A stretch of 64,000 bases of DNA from Cyclobacterium roseum (GCF_010119225.1 NZ_WNKF01000006.1:1-64000), one strand, 5' to 3'; counted from the first letter of the stretch, positions 36,198-45,113 are shown. A program made the numbers and translations. Notes: generated by a model from the sequence alone, not told the origin.

Positions 36198-38177
36198 ATG
36201 AGACCAATTTTCATTCTTCTTAGCTTAATAACATTCTTTCTGCAGGGATTTGAGAATTTTTCACAGGATCTTAATTATGGGAAGTACGAACCATTTGAAG
36301 TCAGTTTGAGTACCGTTTCGTTTGAACCTGAAGCTGAAGCTGTGGTTATACAGGAAAAGTGTGTAAACCTTTTTTTTGGAGCGGCATTACACAGTACTGT
36401 CCATCGAAGGATAAAAATTTTAAAAGAAAGTGGAAAGAAAAACGGAGACATAACCATCCGGTATTTTAAGGGTGAGGATGAAATTCAAAAAATCAGTAAA
36501 CTGAAAGCACAAACTGTAAATTTTGGAAATGGAAAAGAAAGCATTTCAAAACTATCAAAAAATGATTTTTTTGAGGTGGATGAGGGAAACGGATGGATGG
36601 AGGTGCGTTTCACTTTTTCGAATATTAAAATTGGGTCCATCATAGAATATGAGTATCAATTGATCGACAAAGGAATCCTTTTTTTGGAAGGTTGGGTCTT
36701 TCAAAATCAAATCCCTACCATGAAATCAATTTATTCAATTGATATTCCCGAATACCTGGACTACAAATTATTGAGCCAGGGAGTAAATACCGTCTCTTAT
36801 GATTTCAAAACCAATAGAAAAGGGGTTTACAGGTGGGAAATAAACGAACTCAGATCTATAAAAGAAGAACCCAATATGAATTACGTTGCTGATTATCTGG
36901 AAAAAGTAGCTTTTCAACTAGATGGGTACTCGTACAGAAATAACCCTGTATTTGGGGAGAGTTTCAGTGACTACAAGAAAATGTTTGAAACCTGGCAGGA
37001 TCTGGCCGATTTTTTTATTGATCATAAACCAACCGACACCTTTTTTGATGAAAATTATGAGGATGTACTCGCGATACACTTAGATCCTGAAAACAATGAT
37101 CCCGTACTGAAAGCCAGGGCTATTTATGACTTTATTTGTAAAAATTTTAGTTTTAATGGAAAATCTGGAATTCTTCCGACGCAACCTTTTTCAGAAACAG
37201 CCTTTCAAAAGAAGGGAAATAGAGCTGAAATAAACCTCGCCCTCATCAGGCATTTAAAAGCAAACGGTATCAAAGCACATCCGTTAATGATCAGTAGTAA
37301 GGGAAATGGCAGGTCCAGGCTGGTTGCTTTTCCGTTTGCGGACCAATTTAACCAACTGATTGCTGTGGCTGAAATTGGCGAGGAATTTATCTTTATGGAT
37401 GCTACCAATCCAGACATTCCGATGGGATATTTACCATTGGATTTTCATGTTGGCCAGGGATTTATTCTAATGAAAGAAGACAGCGGTTTAATGGATGTTC
37501 ACCTTCCCCATAAATCAGGAATGCATCAATTTACAAACATCAGTTTTAAGGACAATAAAAATTTGCTTCGCAAAACATCCCTAAAACTAATCAACTACGA
37601 TTACTTTGTAAAACCTCCTATCAGCAGGATTGAACCCTCAGATTTAGAAAAAAAACAACCGGATTTTCTATTAGATGATCAGGAAAAAATACTATTCATC
37701 AATCATTCTTTAGATCAGAATAGTATTGACAAAGTGACGATTACCCTTCATACCATCAAAGAGATTAAGAATGGCGGAGATGTATATATTATCCCGTTTT
37801 TGCTCAACAGATGGAAATCCAATCCCTTTACGGCTACCGCTAGGACTTTTCCAGTAGACTTTAATTACAGCTTCACAGACAGATTATCAGCTAAAATAGA
37901 AATGCCTCAAGGGTATATTCTAGACGATTTTCCAGAAGAAATATCGGTTTCCCTTCCTGATGGGTCAATAACCTTTTCTTATATGGTTTCTTTGATTGAG
38001 AATATAGTAGCTGTAAACGCCGTTTTATCTGTCAAAAATCATGTCATTGCTGCAAGTGATTATGCGGCTCTAAAATACCTCATTGAAATCATATCCAGTA
38101 AATTAACTTCCCCGATAATCATTCAAAAAAACGAAAATTTTTCTCCAAATATGCCCGATACTTCTAGTGCACCGTAA
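36198..38177 (+). CDS. DUF3857/transglutaminase-like secreted protein
   Basis: A 659-residue exported protein (signal peptide about 1-22). Residues about 45-230 form the DUF3857 beta-sandwich (HRRIKILKESGKKNGDITIRYF, GSIIEYEYQL), and about 285-400 resemble the transglutaminase-like core (KARAIYDFICKNFSF, then GNRAEINLALIRHLKANGIKAHPLMIS). The catalytic Cys expected in that core is replaced in the GNRAEIN stretch, as in other Bacteroidota members, so it is unlikely to be an active protease or transglutaminase. The C-terminal part is a further beta domain. The gene is visibly richer in A and T than its neighbours, which may mark lateral transfer or different codon pressure. Confidence 0.85.
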   Translation: MRPIFILLSLITFFLQGFENFSQDLNYGKYEPFEVSLSTVSFEPEAEAVVIQEKCVNLFFGAALHSTVHRRIKILKESGKKNGDITIRYFKGEDEIQKISKLKAQTVNFGNGKESISKLSKNDFFEVDEGNGWMEVRFTFSNIKIGSIIEYEYQLIDKGILFLEGWVFQNQIPTMKSIYSIDIPEYLDYKLLSQGVNTVSYDFKTNRKGVYRWEINELRSIKEEPNMNYVADYLEKVAFQLDGYSYRNNPVFGESFSDYKKMFETWQDLADFFIDHKPTDTFFDENYEDVLAIHLDPENNDPVLKARAIYDFICKNFSFNGKSGILPTQPFSETAFQKKGNRAEINLALIRHLKANGIKAHPLMISSKGNGRSRLVAFPFADQFNQLIAVAEIGEEFIFMDATNPDIPMGYLPLDFHVGQGFILMKEDSGLMDVHLPHKSGMHQFTNISFKDNKNLLRKTSLKLINYDYFVKPPISRIEPSDLEKKQPDFLLDDQEKILFINHSLDQNSIDKVTITLHTIKEIKNGGDVYIIPFLLNRWKSNPFTATARTFPVDFNYSFTDRLSAKIEMPQGYILDDFPEEISVSLPDGSITFSYMVSLIENIVAVNAVLSVKNHVIAASDYAALKYLIEIISSKLTSPIIIQKNENFSPNMPDTSSAP

Positions 38178-38245
38178 CTCCCTGATTGGTTTAATTTAGA
38201 AGTTACATGGCTATTAGGTATGCTTTTTCTATTTTTACGGGTACC

Positions 38246-39280
38246 ATGGAACTAAGACAACCAAAACAAATGAAGGCCATCAGTTGTGAGCAACCTGGCT
38301 CATTCGTAAATCGAATCATCAACGTGCCTCCTTTAAGAACGGGTGAAGTACAACTAAAAATCAAACAGATTGGAATTTGCGGTACAGATTTACACGCTTA
38401 TGCTGGTAATCAAGCTTTTTTCTCTTATCCCCGAATTCTGGGTCACGAAATCGCTGCCGCTGTCAGCCAGGCAAATGGAAGTGCCATTTCAGAGGGAGAA
38501 AAAGTGGTCGTCATTCCGTACATCCATTGTGGCACCTGCATCGCCTGCCAATCGGGCAAAACCAATTGTTGTGAAACCCTTCAGGTATTGGGAGTACATA
38601 CGGACGGGGCCATGCAGGAATTCCTGGCCGTGCCGGAAGGGCTTCTTATTCCCACCCCGCAATTGACCTGGACCGAAATGGCCATGGTGGAACCGCTGTC
38701 CGTTGCCGCCCATGCCGTCAAAAGGGCTGATGTCAAACAAGGAGATCAGGTGTTGGTAATGGGCTGCGGCCCCATTGGATTGGCTACGATGGTTTTTTCA
38801 AAAATTGCCGGCGCTACCGTAACGGCTATGGACCTGAACTTAGAGCGGTTGAATGTTGCCAACTCTAGCTTTTCAGCCGACCATATCTTATCTCCCGTCC
38901 AGGAAGGGGACACCCGGTCCCAAAATCCTGTCCATAAAAGCAAGTACCAGGTGGTATTTGATGCCACCGGAAACAAACAAGCCATGGAATCAGGACCTTT
39001 TTATACCTGCCATGGAGGCAAATACGTATTGGTAGGACTCTACAAAGATAATTTGTGCTTTCACCATCCGTCCATTCATGCCAAAGAACTGAGTCTCCTA
39101 TGTAGTCGAAACGCTACCAAAGAGGACTTTCTCAGGGTTATCCAAACCCTGGAGAATAAACAATTCCCAACCGAAGCATACCATACCCACACACTAAATT
39201 TTGAAGAAATCCCCAATAAATTCAATGAATTGATGATGCCCTCCAATCAGGTCATCAAAGCGATGGTACAATTATCGTGA
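38246..39280 (+). CDS. Zinc-dependent alcohol dehydrogenase (sugar-acid 5-dehydrogenase-like)
   Basis: 344 residues from the ATG at 38246; a start at 38270 (MKAISCE) is equally reasonable and the frame is open to 38207. Medium-chain dehydrogenase fold: catalytic zinc ligands in GICGTDLHAY and LGHEI, the four structural-zinc cysteines in HCGTCIACQSGKTNCC, and the NAD site VMGCGPIGLA with a downstream Asp (TAMDLN). Overall it resembles the sorbitol/L-idonate/L-galactonate 5-dehydrogenase branch. A role in sugar-acid oxidation together with the YiaK-type enzyme 2.4 kb away is possible but unproven. Confidence 0.88.
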   Translation: MELRQPKQMKAISCEQPGSFVNRIINVPPLRTGEVQLKIKQIGICGTDLHAYAGNQAFFSYPRILGHEIAAAVSQANGSAISEGEKVVVIPYIHCGTCIACQSGKTNCCETLQVLGVHTDGAMQEFLAVPEGLLIPTPQLTWTEMAMVEPLSVAAHAVKRADVKQGDQVLVMGCGPIGLATMVFSKIAGATVTAMDLNLERLNVANSSFSADHILSPVQEGDTRSQNPVHKSKYQVVFDATGNKQAMESGPFYTCHGGKYVLVGLYKDNLCFHHPSIHAKELSLLCSRNATKEDFLRVIQTLENKQFPTEAYHTHTLNFEEIPNKFNELMMPSNQVIKAMVQLS

Positions 39281-39377
39281 CAATTACCATTGATAAATGC
39301 TTATCGCCAATTGTGGATTGGTCTTTGTGTTTTTCTAAAATTATTCACAAGATTGAAGCAGCAATTAAATCCAGTTT

Positions 39378-39848
39378 ATGCATTCCTTATTGCTTACATT
39401 TATTATTTTGGCCTTATCTTGCTTACCTGAAACCGTAAAGAGCCAATCCAGAAGCGATTATAAGGTATTAAAAACCAATAACGCTTATGTCGTCAAAACC
39501 GAGGCAAAAGACTACACCCGAATCAATACAGAGGTGTTAAGCCTTGACTGTTCTTCTGCCCTACTAAGTCAGGAATTGAATTTTGAAAAGATTTCCTCTT
39601 ATTTTGATGAAGATTCAAGAACCATTTTCAGGAATATCAAAGCGCAGGCACGAATATACGTAGATATTCAAGGACAAGTGAAAGATTTGTATTTCATCTG
39701 TGAAAGTGATCCTGAAAAGCACGGGGTGGATTTTAGTCAATTGGAAAAAGCGATTCGCAGAAAAATTAGAATTGTGGAGAATGAAAGCTGCCTGCCCAAG
39801 TTCGAAGATCAATATATCTCCTGGTACATTCCACTTTATCAATATTAG
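39378..39848 (+). CDS. Small secreted protein of unknown function
   Basis: A 156-residue protein with a signal peptide (hydrophobic 3-17, cleavage near residue 22 before QSRSD). The mature part has scattered cysteines (CSSALL, FICESD, ESCLPKF) and reads like a single alpha/beta domain: IKAQARIYVDIQGQVKDLYFICESD looks like a TonB-C-like or similar strand-turn-strand unit. No family was recognised with certainty. It is monocistronic; a weak terminator hairpin follows. Confidence 0.65.
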   Translation: MHSLLLTFIILALSCLPETVKSQSRSDYKVLKTNNAYVVKTEAKDYTRINTEVLSLDCSSALLSQELNFEKISSYFDEDSRTIFRNIKAQARIYVDIQGQVKDLYFICESDPEKHGVDFSQLEKAIRRKIRIVENESCLPKFEDQYISWYIPLYQY

Positions 39849-39876
39849 CAGGTTTCAAAAAGGTAGAGAAATAGGG

Positions 39877-39903
39877 ACGCAAAGGCGGTTTTTTAGCGTT
39901 TTT
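39877..39903 (+). terminator. Weak terminator after the small secreted protein
   Basis: ACGC (39877-39880) pairs with GCGT (39896-39899), extended by AAA/TTT pairs with a bulge, and the hairpin is followed by TTTTT on the plus strand. It lies 29 bases after the plus-strand stop and just before the stop of the convergent gene. Confidence 0.4.
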
Positions 39904-39904
39904 C

Positions 39905-40327
39905 TTACTCCAGTGAACCTTCATTTGTTTGGAATGGATACCGCTGCCATTTGACCTGCCCCATAGCCGTTTTTTCGTAGGAAGCCACACAGTAGGGTTG
40001 CCATTTTTGGTCAAAATAAGGTGATTCCGGAGATAAACGCAGCTTTTCCAGCGGCCGGTCAAAAAAGAATACACGGGTGTTTCCGTATTTGGTATGCGGC
40101 ATGTAGTCTCCATAGGATTGCATGTCATCCCAATGCTGCTCATCCGAATACACCGCAAAAACCCGGATCACCGGACCGGTATTATTTTCGTTTCGATACC
40201 GGGCCAATTCCTGATAGTTACCCTTCAAATCCTGTACACCAGGCTGAGTGAAACTGTCGACCAGCATCAGCAGCACCAAAATCCCTACAAAGCCTGCAAT
40301 CAGGTAATACCAATAATTTGTTTTCAT
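39905..40327 (-). CDS. Membrane-anchored protein of unknown function
   Basis: 140 residues from the ATG at 40327 (frame open to 40342). One N-terminal transmembrane helix (about 6-25, YYLIAGFVGILVLLMLVDSF) is followed by a periplasmic domain of about 110 residues rich in aromatic residues (WDDMQSYGDYMP, RVFFFDRPLEKL, PYFDQKWQPYCV). No family recognised. It is divergent from hemJ with a 49-base shared promoter region, and convergent with the small secreted protein gene. Confidence 0.65.
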   Translation of the reverse strand: MKTNYWYYLIAGFVGILVLLMLVDSFTQPGVQDLKGNYQELARYRNENNTGPVIRVFAVYSDEQHWDDMQSYGDYMPHTKYGNTRVFFFDRPLEKLRLSPESPYFDQKWQPYCVASYEKTAMGQVKWQRYPFQTNEGSLE

Positions 40328-40376
40328 TTTATAAATAACCAATAGGAAACCCTTAATTTAGCACAAATTAATAACA

Positions 40377-40913
40377 ATGGCATTCGAATACCTAAAAGCC
40401 CTTCATATCATTTTCGTAGTTACCTGGTTTGCCGGATTGTTTTATGTGGTCCGGCTTTTTATTTACCAAACAGAAGCGCTGCAACGGCCGCAGGCAGAAC
40501 GCAGTGTCCTTAAGCCTCAATTGGACCTGATGACCCGGAGGCTTTGGACCATCATCGCCTGGCCGTCAGCTGTACTGACACTGATGCTGGGAGTTGCCGT
40601 TTTGCTTTACCGTCCTGGCTACCTTCAACAGCCCTTTATGCATGCCAAACTGGGATTTGTTGTTTTGCTTTATGCTTACCACCTGGGCTGCCACCGTATT
40701 TACCTGTCCCTTCAAAAAGACCGGGTGGTTTGGAGCAGTACCCGGCTCCGCTTATGGAACGAACTCGCTACCCTCCTGCTTTTTGCGATTGTATTCCTGA
40801 TCGTCCTCAAAAACCTGATCAACATGGTTTGGGGTATGGTCGGCTTAATTGTGCTCGGAGTCTTACTGATGCTGGCGACCAAATGGTACAAAAAAGTCCG
40901 GGAACGGAACTAA
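40377..40913 (+). CDS. hemJ: HemJ/CopD-type membrane protein (protoporphyrinogen oxidase)
   Basis: A 178-residue integral membrane protein with four helices. The first helix carries the conserved LHIIFVVTWFAGLFYVVRLF, including the His and Arg of HemJ (UPF0093), and helix 3 has HAKLGFVVLLYAYH. HemJ oxidises protoporphyrinogen IX to protoporphyrin IX in organisms without HemG or HemY. Length is typical, with a fifth helix added at the C-terminus. It is followed within about 30 bases by SCO and cytochrome c genes, which fits a heme/respiration theme. A CopD-like copper role cannot be excluded from sequence alone. Confidence 0.82.
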   Translation: MAFEYLKALHIIFVVTWFAGLFYVVRLFIYQTEALQRPQAERSVLKPQLDLMTRRLWTIIAWPSAVLTLMLGVAVLLYRPGYLQQPFMHAKLGFVVLLYAYHLGCHRIYLSLQKDRVVWSSTRLRLWNELATLLLFAIVFLIVLKNLINMVWGMVGLIVLGVLLMLATKWYKKVRERN

Positions 40914-40942
40914 TTCCACTTTCCCGCTGTCTTATAGAAAAT

Positions 40943-41608
40943 ATGAAAACCATTCTTTTTTCTAAAATCCATCAAGTTGTACTATTGGCCTTCCTGGCCG
41001 CCTGCCAGAGCCCTTCCGGCTCGGAGAGACTCCCAATCCTTGGAAACCGCCATGCGGAGGAGCTAACGGTAAACGGCCGAACCCAGACAGATACCGTTTA
41101 CCATACCATTGCTGATTTTGCTTTTCTGAATCAGGAAGGGGATACGGTTTCAAATGCCGATGTGGCAGGAAAAGTATACGTGGCCGATTTCTTTTTTACG
41201 AGTTGCCCTACGATTTGCCCCATTATGAAAAAAGAAATGCTTCGGGTTTACGAGGCATTTAAAGCGGATTCTGACTTCAAAATCCTCAGTCATACCATAG
41301 ATCCGGAGTACGATACGGTGGCCTTACTTAAAGATTATGCCGCCAGACTGGGAGTAGAAAATGCCGATACCTGGAATTTTCTCACCGGAGATCAGGAAAA
41401 GATTTTTGAAATAGGTCAAACTTCCTATTTAACCACGGCCATGTCCGACAAAAACGAACCTGGTGGCTATCTGCACAGCGGTGCCTTCGTCCTCATTGAT
41501 CAGCAGGGAAGGATCCGCGGGGTGTATGATGGCACCAAAGCCACACAAGTAGATCGTCTGATAAAAGACATCCCCAAGCTTCTTGCCCTACCGGATGAAA
41601 GCAGTTGA
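40943..41608 (+). CDS. SCO family copper chaperone (lipoprotein)
   Basis: A 221-residue lipoprotein (LAAC lipobox, Cys16) with the SCO1/SenC/PrrC thioredoxin-like fold. The copper ligands are all present: Cys-Pro-Thr-Ile-Cys near residue 87 and the distant His in LHSGAF near 176. It supplies copper to the CuA site of cytochrome oxidase or acts as a periplasmic thiol reductase. A longer frame reaches back to 40544 through hemJ, but the lipoprotein leader fixes the ATG at 40943. The cytochrome gene downstream begins inside its last codons. Confidence 0.92.
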   Translation: MKTILFSKIHQVVLLAFLAACQSPSGSERLPILGNRHAEELTVNGRTQTDTVYHTIADFAFLNQEGDTVSNADVAGKVYVADFFFTSCPTICPIMKKEMLRVYEAFKADSDFKILSHTIDPEYDTVALLKDYAARLGVENADTWNFLTGDQEKIFEIGQTSYLTTAMSDKNEPGGYLHSGAFVLIDQQGRIRGVYDGTKATQVDRLIKDIPKLLALPDESS

Positions 41609-42056
41609 GCTATTAACCATGCCTATCCTCCTGGCTTTCCTGGCTTGTAGTGCTTCTACGGAGGAAAAAGTTCCTGGAATCCAGGAAATTCAGGATCTGA
41701 AAACCAAACAATATGCCATTCAGGGGCAGCAACTTTACTTAACTTATTGCAGTAATTGCCACCAGGAAGATGGAAGCGGACTGAAACGCCTCATTCCTCC
41801 CCTCCGCGAATCCGATTATATGCTGGCCGATGTAGCCCGCACCATTCGTATTATCCATCATGGGGCGCAAGGTGAAATGACGGTAAACGGACTGGTGTAC
41901 AACCAGCCCATGCCCGGAAATCCCCAATTGACCCCCTTGGAAATCGCTCAAATCAGCACTTATATTTATAATGTCTGGGGCCATCAGAAAGGAATCATTT
42001 CTTCCAATCAGGTGAAAGAGGCATTATCGGCCGAATCAGATTTGGACGTTCAATAA
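41595..42056 (+). CDS. Mono-heme c-type cytochrome lipoprotein
   Basis: A 153-residue lipoprotein (LAFLAC lipobox) with one CSNCH heme site near residue 51 in GQQLYLTYCSNCHQEDGSG, and an axial Met candidate in YNQPMPGN. The fold is a class I cytochrome c. The start ATG 41595 overlaps the SCO gene by 14 bases, so the two are co-translated; an upstream TTG at 41583 is unlikely. Together with HemJ and SCO it points to electron transfer to a cytochrome oxidase. Its 3' end overlaps the convergent lipoprotein gene by 21 bases. Confidence 0.92.
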   Translation: MKAVELLTMPILLAFLACSASTEEKVPGIQEIQDLKTKQYAIQGQQLYLTYCSNCHQEDGSGLKRLIPPLRESDYMLADVARTIRIIHHGAQGEMTVNGLVYNQPMPGNPQLTPLEIAQISTYIYNVWGHQKGIISSNQVKEALSAESDLDVQ

Positions 42057-42461
42057 AGAATCGGAAACCGAAAGTGCCGATTTGATATCGTCTCTTACCT
42101 TTTCTACCTTTTTTAATTGCTCTTCCAGATAGGACTTCGTCTCTTCTTCCGTCATCTCCTCGTAGTCACTCTCAAACTGACGCATCCAGACGAACATGCC
42201 GTCATATGCTGTCTCGCAGGATTGGGCGGCAGCCTCCAGGGATTGCACATGGCTTTCAGCAGCAGCAGACACCTGCTCCAGGGAATCACCTTGTTCCCTG
42301 AGTTTGTTTTGAAGACTTTTTAGCCTACCTATTTCAGGCATTACCTCGTCATGAACTGAAATCACGCGGTCTTTTAACGCCTGATTTTCATTTTTTCCGC
42401 CACTACAAGAAAATAGTAGTATAAAAAACACCGCCATTAAAAAAAAAGGTTTTAATTTCAT
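42036..42461 (-). CDS. Coiled-coil lipoprotein, unknown function
   Basis: 141 residues with a lipobox (LLFSC, Cys19) and a mature part predicted to be almost wholly helical: LKDRVISVHDEVMPEIGRLK and a C-terminal EEQLKKVEKVRDDIKSALSV stretch form coiled coils. Similar small helical lipoproteins are common in Cytophagales and have no known role; some are called 'viral A-type inclusion' by similarity to coiled coils. It is convergent with, and overlaps, the cytochrome c gene. Confidence 0.8.
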   Translation of the reverse strand: MKLKPFFLMAVFFILLFSCSGGKNENQALKDRVISVHDEVMPEIGRLKSLQNKLREQGDSLEQVSAAAESHVQSLEAAAQSCETAYDGMFVWMRQFESDYEEMTEEETKSYLEEQLKKVEKVRDDIKSALSVSDSLLNVQI

Positions 42462-42593
42462 GTCCTATTGTTTCTGGAATTTTAGGGAGTTTATTATCTT
42501 TCAGGTAAACTTTATAAAAAACCTTTATAAAGAAATGAAAATTACCCATTTTTTACTAGTAATAAAAAATTCTATTCCAAAAAGATAATAAAA

Positions 42594-43436
42594 ATGAATA
42601 TGAAGCCATTTTGTTTTGCCAGGGATAAAATCATCGAAAGTAATCAGGCCAGCCTGCATCCGCTGGATATAGGATTGATTCGGGGTTATGCCATATTTGA
42701 TTTCTTCCGTACAGTGGGCAGGCATCCCCTTTTTCTGGAGGAATACCTCAAACGTTTCACCGATTCGGCCGCTAAGGCAGGGCTTCCCCTGGATTACAAC
42801 ATGCAGGAATTAAAGGAAATCATTTATGCACTGATAGCGAAAAACGAGCATGAGGACGGAGGAGTCCGTATGATTCTTACCGGAGGCCTCTCGGATAATC
42901 ACTTTTTGCCGGCGCGGGGTCAGGTATTTATTTTTTGTGAAGCACTGCAATTGCCCGGCGAAGAAAAATACCAAAAAGGGGTTAAACTGCTTAGCACTAG
43001 TTATGTGCGCCCGCTGCCTGCTATCAAAACAACTAATTACACCCTCCCTTGCTACCTTAGCCTGGACTGGAAAGCACAAGGAGCGGAGGATGTGGTTTAT
43101 CATTACGAAGGAAGGGTTTCGGAAAGCTCCCGCAGTAATATTTTCATGGTCAAACATGGACTCCTTTACACTCCCCAACGCGATATACTATGGGGAATCA
43201 CACGGGATAAGGTGGTTCGATTGGCAAAAGATGTCAGCTTTACCGATTTCAGTTTGGAGGATCTCATGGCGGCAGATGAGGTTTTTATCAGTTCTACTAC
43301 CAAAAGAATTTTACCGGTAACTCAAATCGATCAGGTGCGAATAGGTGACGGCATGCCCGGACCACTCACTAGAAATCTGATGCAATCGTTTTTAGCCCTG
43401 GAAACCGAAACTGCAACATCGGCAGCTTCAGGATAA
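42594..43436 (+). CDS. Aminotransferase class IV (PLP fold type IV)
   Basis: A 280-residue PLP enzyme of fold type IV, the group holding branched-chain and D-amino-acid aminotransferases and aminodeoxychorismate lyase. Seen are RGYAIFDFFRT near residue 30, the PLP Lys in IKTTNY near 146, YEGRVSESSRSNIFMV (the E/SN pair that binds PLP, near 170-185) and DEVFISSTTKRILPV near 235. Subgroup and substrate are not clear; the LIRGYAIFDFFR opening fits small D-AAT or ADC-lyase-like members rather than IlvE. Its gene stands alone, convergent with the DUF3299-like gene (10 bases between stops). Confidence 0.88.
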   Translation: MNMKPFCFARDKIIESNQASLHPLDIGLIRGYAIFDFFRTVGRHPLFLEEYLKRFTDSAAKAGLPLDYNMQELKEIIYALIAKNEHEDGGVRMILTGGLSDNHFLPARGQVFIFCEALQLPGEEKYQKGVKLLSTSYVRPLPAIKTTNYTLPCYLSLDWKAQGAEDVVYHYEGRVSESSRSNIFMVKHGLLYTPQRDILWGITRDKVVRLAKDVSFTDFSLEDLMAADEVFISSTTKRILPVTQIDQVRIGDGMPGPLTRNLMQSFLALETETATSAASG

Positions 43437-43446
43437 TAACACCTTA

Positions 43447-43872
43447 TCAGGGAGAAATTAACTGAGCATCGGTCAGAATGTACATTAATTTTTCCGGATC
43501 CTTGGCGTTTAGAACCAGGGTTCCCTTCACTTGAACCTTTTTGGAAGTATACTTAATAGGGTCTTCGAGCATTACTTCCATCACCGTTTCTGGCCCTCCC
43601 GAGCCACAAAAAAAGCACTCTGCCAACGGAAGAGAGGAAAGAATGATGTGCTCCGGTTTGAACATCCCTTCAAAAGGAATGATGTATCCATCTGCAGTGA
43701 CTTCTTTTCCTTCCAGTCCCCTGACTTTTTCATCGAAAACGGGCAGGTAAAGTTCGCCAAATTCATCCTCTCCAATTTCATAAGTAACCTTGGACAGGTC
43801 TTTCCATACGCTGTTTTGTTGTGCCAGCGCGGAAAAAGAAAAAAACGTCAATAAAAGAATAAGGTATTTCAT
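43447..43872 (-). CDS. DUF3299-like secreted protein
   Basis: 141 residues from the ATG at 43872 (signal peptide about 1-18, cut after ALAQ); the frame extends to 43989 over the permease gene, which is unlikely. The mature part has the conserved core LAECFFCGSGGPETVMEV with two cysteines, and VTADGYIIPFEGM. This is the pattern of DUF3299-type periplasmic proteins found beside MacB-like ABC transporters in proteobacteria, including the zinc-regulated Zrg cluster of Vibrio (recalled, not searched). It follows the permease gene by 14 bases. The Cys pair may bind metal (inference). Confidence 0.75.
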   Translation of the reverse strand: MKYLILLLTFFSFSALAQQNSVWKDLSKVTYEIGEDEFGELYLPVFDEKVRGLEGKEVTADGYIIPFEGMFKPEHIILSSLPLAECFFCGSGGPETVMEVMLEDPIKYTSKKVQVKGTLVLNAKDPEKLMYILTDAQLISP

Positions 43873-43886
43873 AGGTAGTTCAATGT

Positions 43887-45113
43887 TTACTTGGTTAACT
43901 GCGTGGCAATATCGGTTCGATAGGCATTCCATGCTGGTATCAAGGAGGCCATCACTCCTACCACTAAGGCGTACAGGAGTATCCACCATTCCCTGCTAAG
44001 AAACACGGAAGCGGTAAGTCCGGACATTACCCCTTGTTCATTAAGCATAACCAAAACGAACAGAAAAAAGTGTCCGATCAGTATGCCAAATAAGGCCCCC
44101 AAAAAAGTAAGCATCAAACCCTCCAGAATTATCAGGAAAAACAGTTGCCCTTTAGATGCCCCAATGGCCCGCATAACGGCCAGGTCATATTTCCTTTCTT
44201 TCAAGGAATTGTACAAGGCGATAAATATTCCCAGCGCGGCTATGGAGACGATGACCAAAGCCAATCCTCTGATCAGGGAAATGCCCACTCCCAGCAGTTC
44301 AAATAGCCGGGAAATTTCAAATGAGGGAGATGCCGCCTGCAAAGACGTTCGGCTGTTGACCATCCTGGGTAACTGAACGGCAGCGATAGGGTTTCTATAT
44401 TGCACCAATAGAGTGGTGATTTCGCGGGTTTCCTCCTCAGAGGTTTCAGGAAGGCCGGTTGTAGCCACCTCCTGCTCCATTTTATCATGATCGTGTTCTT
44501 CATCGTGGGAATACCATACTGATTCAATGCTGGTCAGAATCAACTGATCCACCACGTTACCCCCGGATGCCAAGACTCCCACCACTTTATAGGGATGTTC
44601 GTCGTGTTCGTGGCTGGCTGCGGCTATCCCATGAGATCCCACAAAGGTGTCTCCAACCTCCAATTCCAATTTTTCCGCTACCACACTGCCCAACACCACG
44701 TCAAAAGGCCGCAGCCAGGCATCGCCACTGGCAAATTCGGTTTCGTACAATTTCAAGTAATCGTGGTTGGTTCCCACAATCCGGTATCCCTGGTAGTTGT
44801 CTCCCAATCCCATCGGAATGGTGTTTTTAATTAACCGGTTTGCAGAAAGCTGGTCGGCTTCATCAAGGGGAATATTTCCGGTGGGAAAATCGATGTGATA
44901 TACCGATGAAAGTACTAATTGCAGGGGACTGCCTTTGGCTCCAACCACCAGGTCAATACCGGCAGCATCCCGGTTCATTTTATTTTCAAACTGATCCTGA
45001 ATCAGGATCAGGACCGTAATGATAGAAAGTCCCAGGGCCAGTAGAAGGATGTTCAATCCCGTATTCCAGGGCTTTACCATCAGATATTTCCAGCCAAGCT
45101 TAAACATGTTCAT
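43887..45113 (-). CDS. MacB/FtsX-type ABC transporter permease with His-rich loop
   Basis: A 408-residue permease: one N-terminal helix (about 20-38), a large periplasmic MacB_PCD-like domain, and three C-terminal helices with FtsX signature (SLKERKYDLAVMRAIGASKGQLF near 320). The periplasmic domain contains two acidic/histidine-rich strings, SHEHDEHP near 168 and SHDEEHDHDKMEQE near 200, typical of metal-responsive transporters. DLVVGAKGSPLQLVLSSVYHI near residue 55 is a conserved family patch. It overlaps the ATPase gene in an ATGA-type junction. It probably acts with the ATPase and the DUF3299-like protein in metal, perhaps zinc, handling (inference). Confidence 0.88.
   Translation of the reverse strand: MNMFKLGWKYLMVKPWNTGLNILLLALGLSIITVLILIQDQFENKMNRDAAGIDLVVGAKGSPLQLVLSSVYHIDFPTGNIPLDEADQLSANRLIKNTIPMGLGDNYQGYRIVGTNHDYLKLYETEFASGDAWLRPFDVVLGSVVAEKLELEVGDTFVGSHGIAAASHEHDEHPYKVVGVLASGGNVVDQLILTSIESVWYSHDEEHDHDKMEQEVATTGLPETSEEETREITTLLVQYRNPIAAVQLPRMVNSRTSLQAASPSFEISRLFELLGVGISLIRGLALVIVSIAALGIFIALYNSLKERKYDLAVMRAIGASKGQLFFLIILEGLMLTFLGALFGILIGHFFLFVLVMLNEQGVMSGLTASVFLSREWWILLYALVVGVMASLIPAWNAYRTDIATQLTK

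Noticed and set aside
40544-40942. N-terminal extension of the SCO reading frame through hemJ
   Set aside because: The extension is an out-of-frame reading of hemJ; the lipoprotein leader after 40943 marks the real start.
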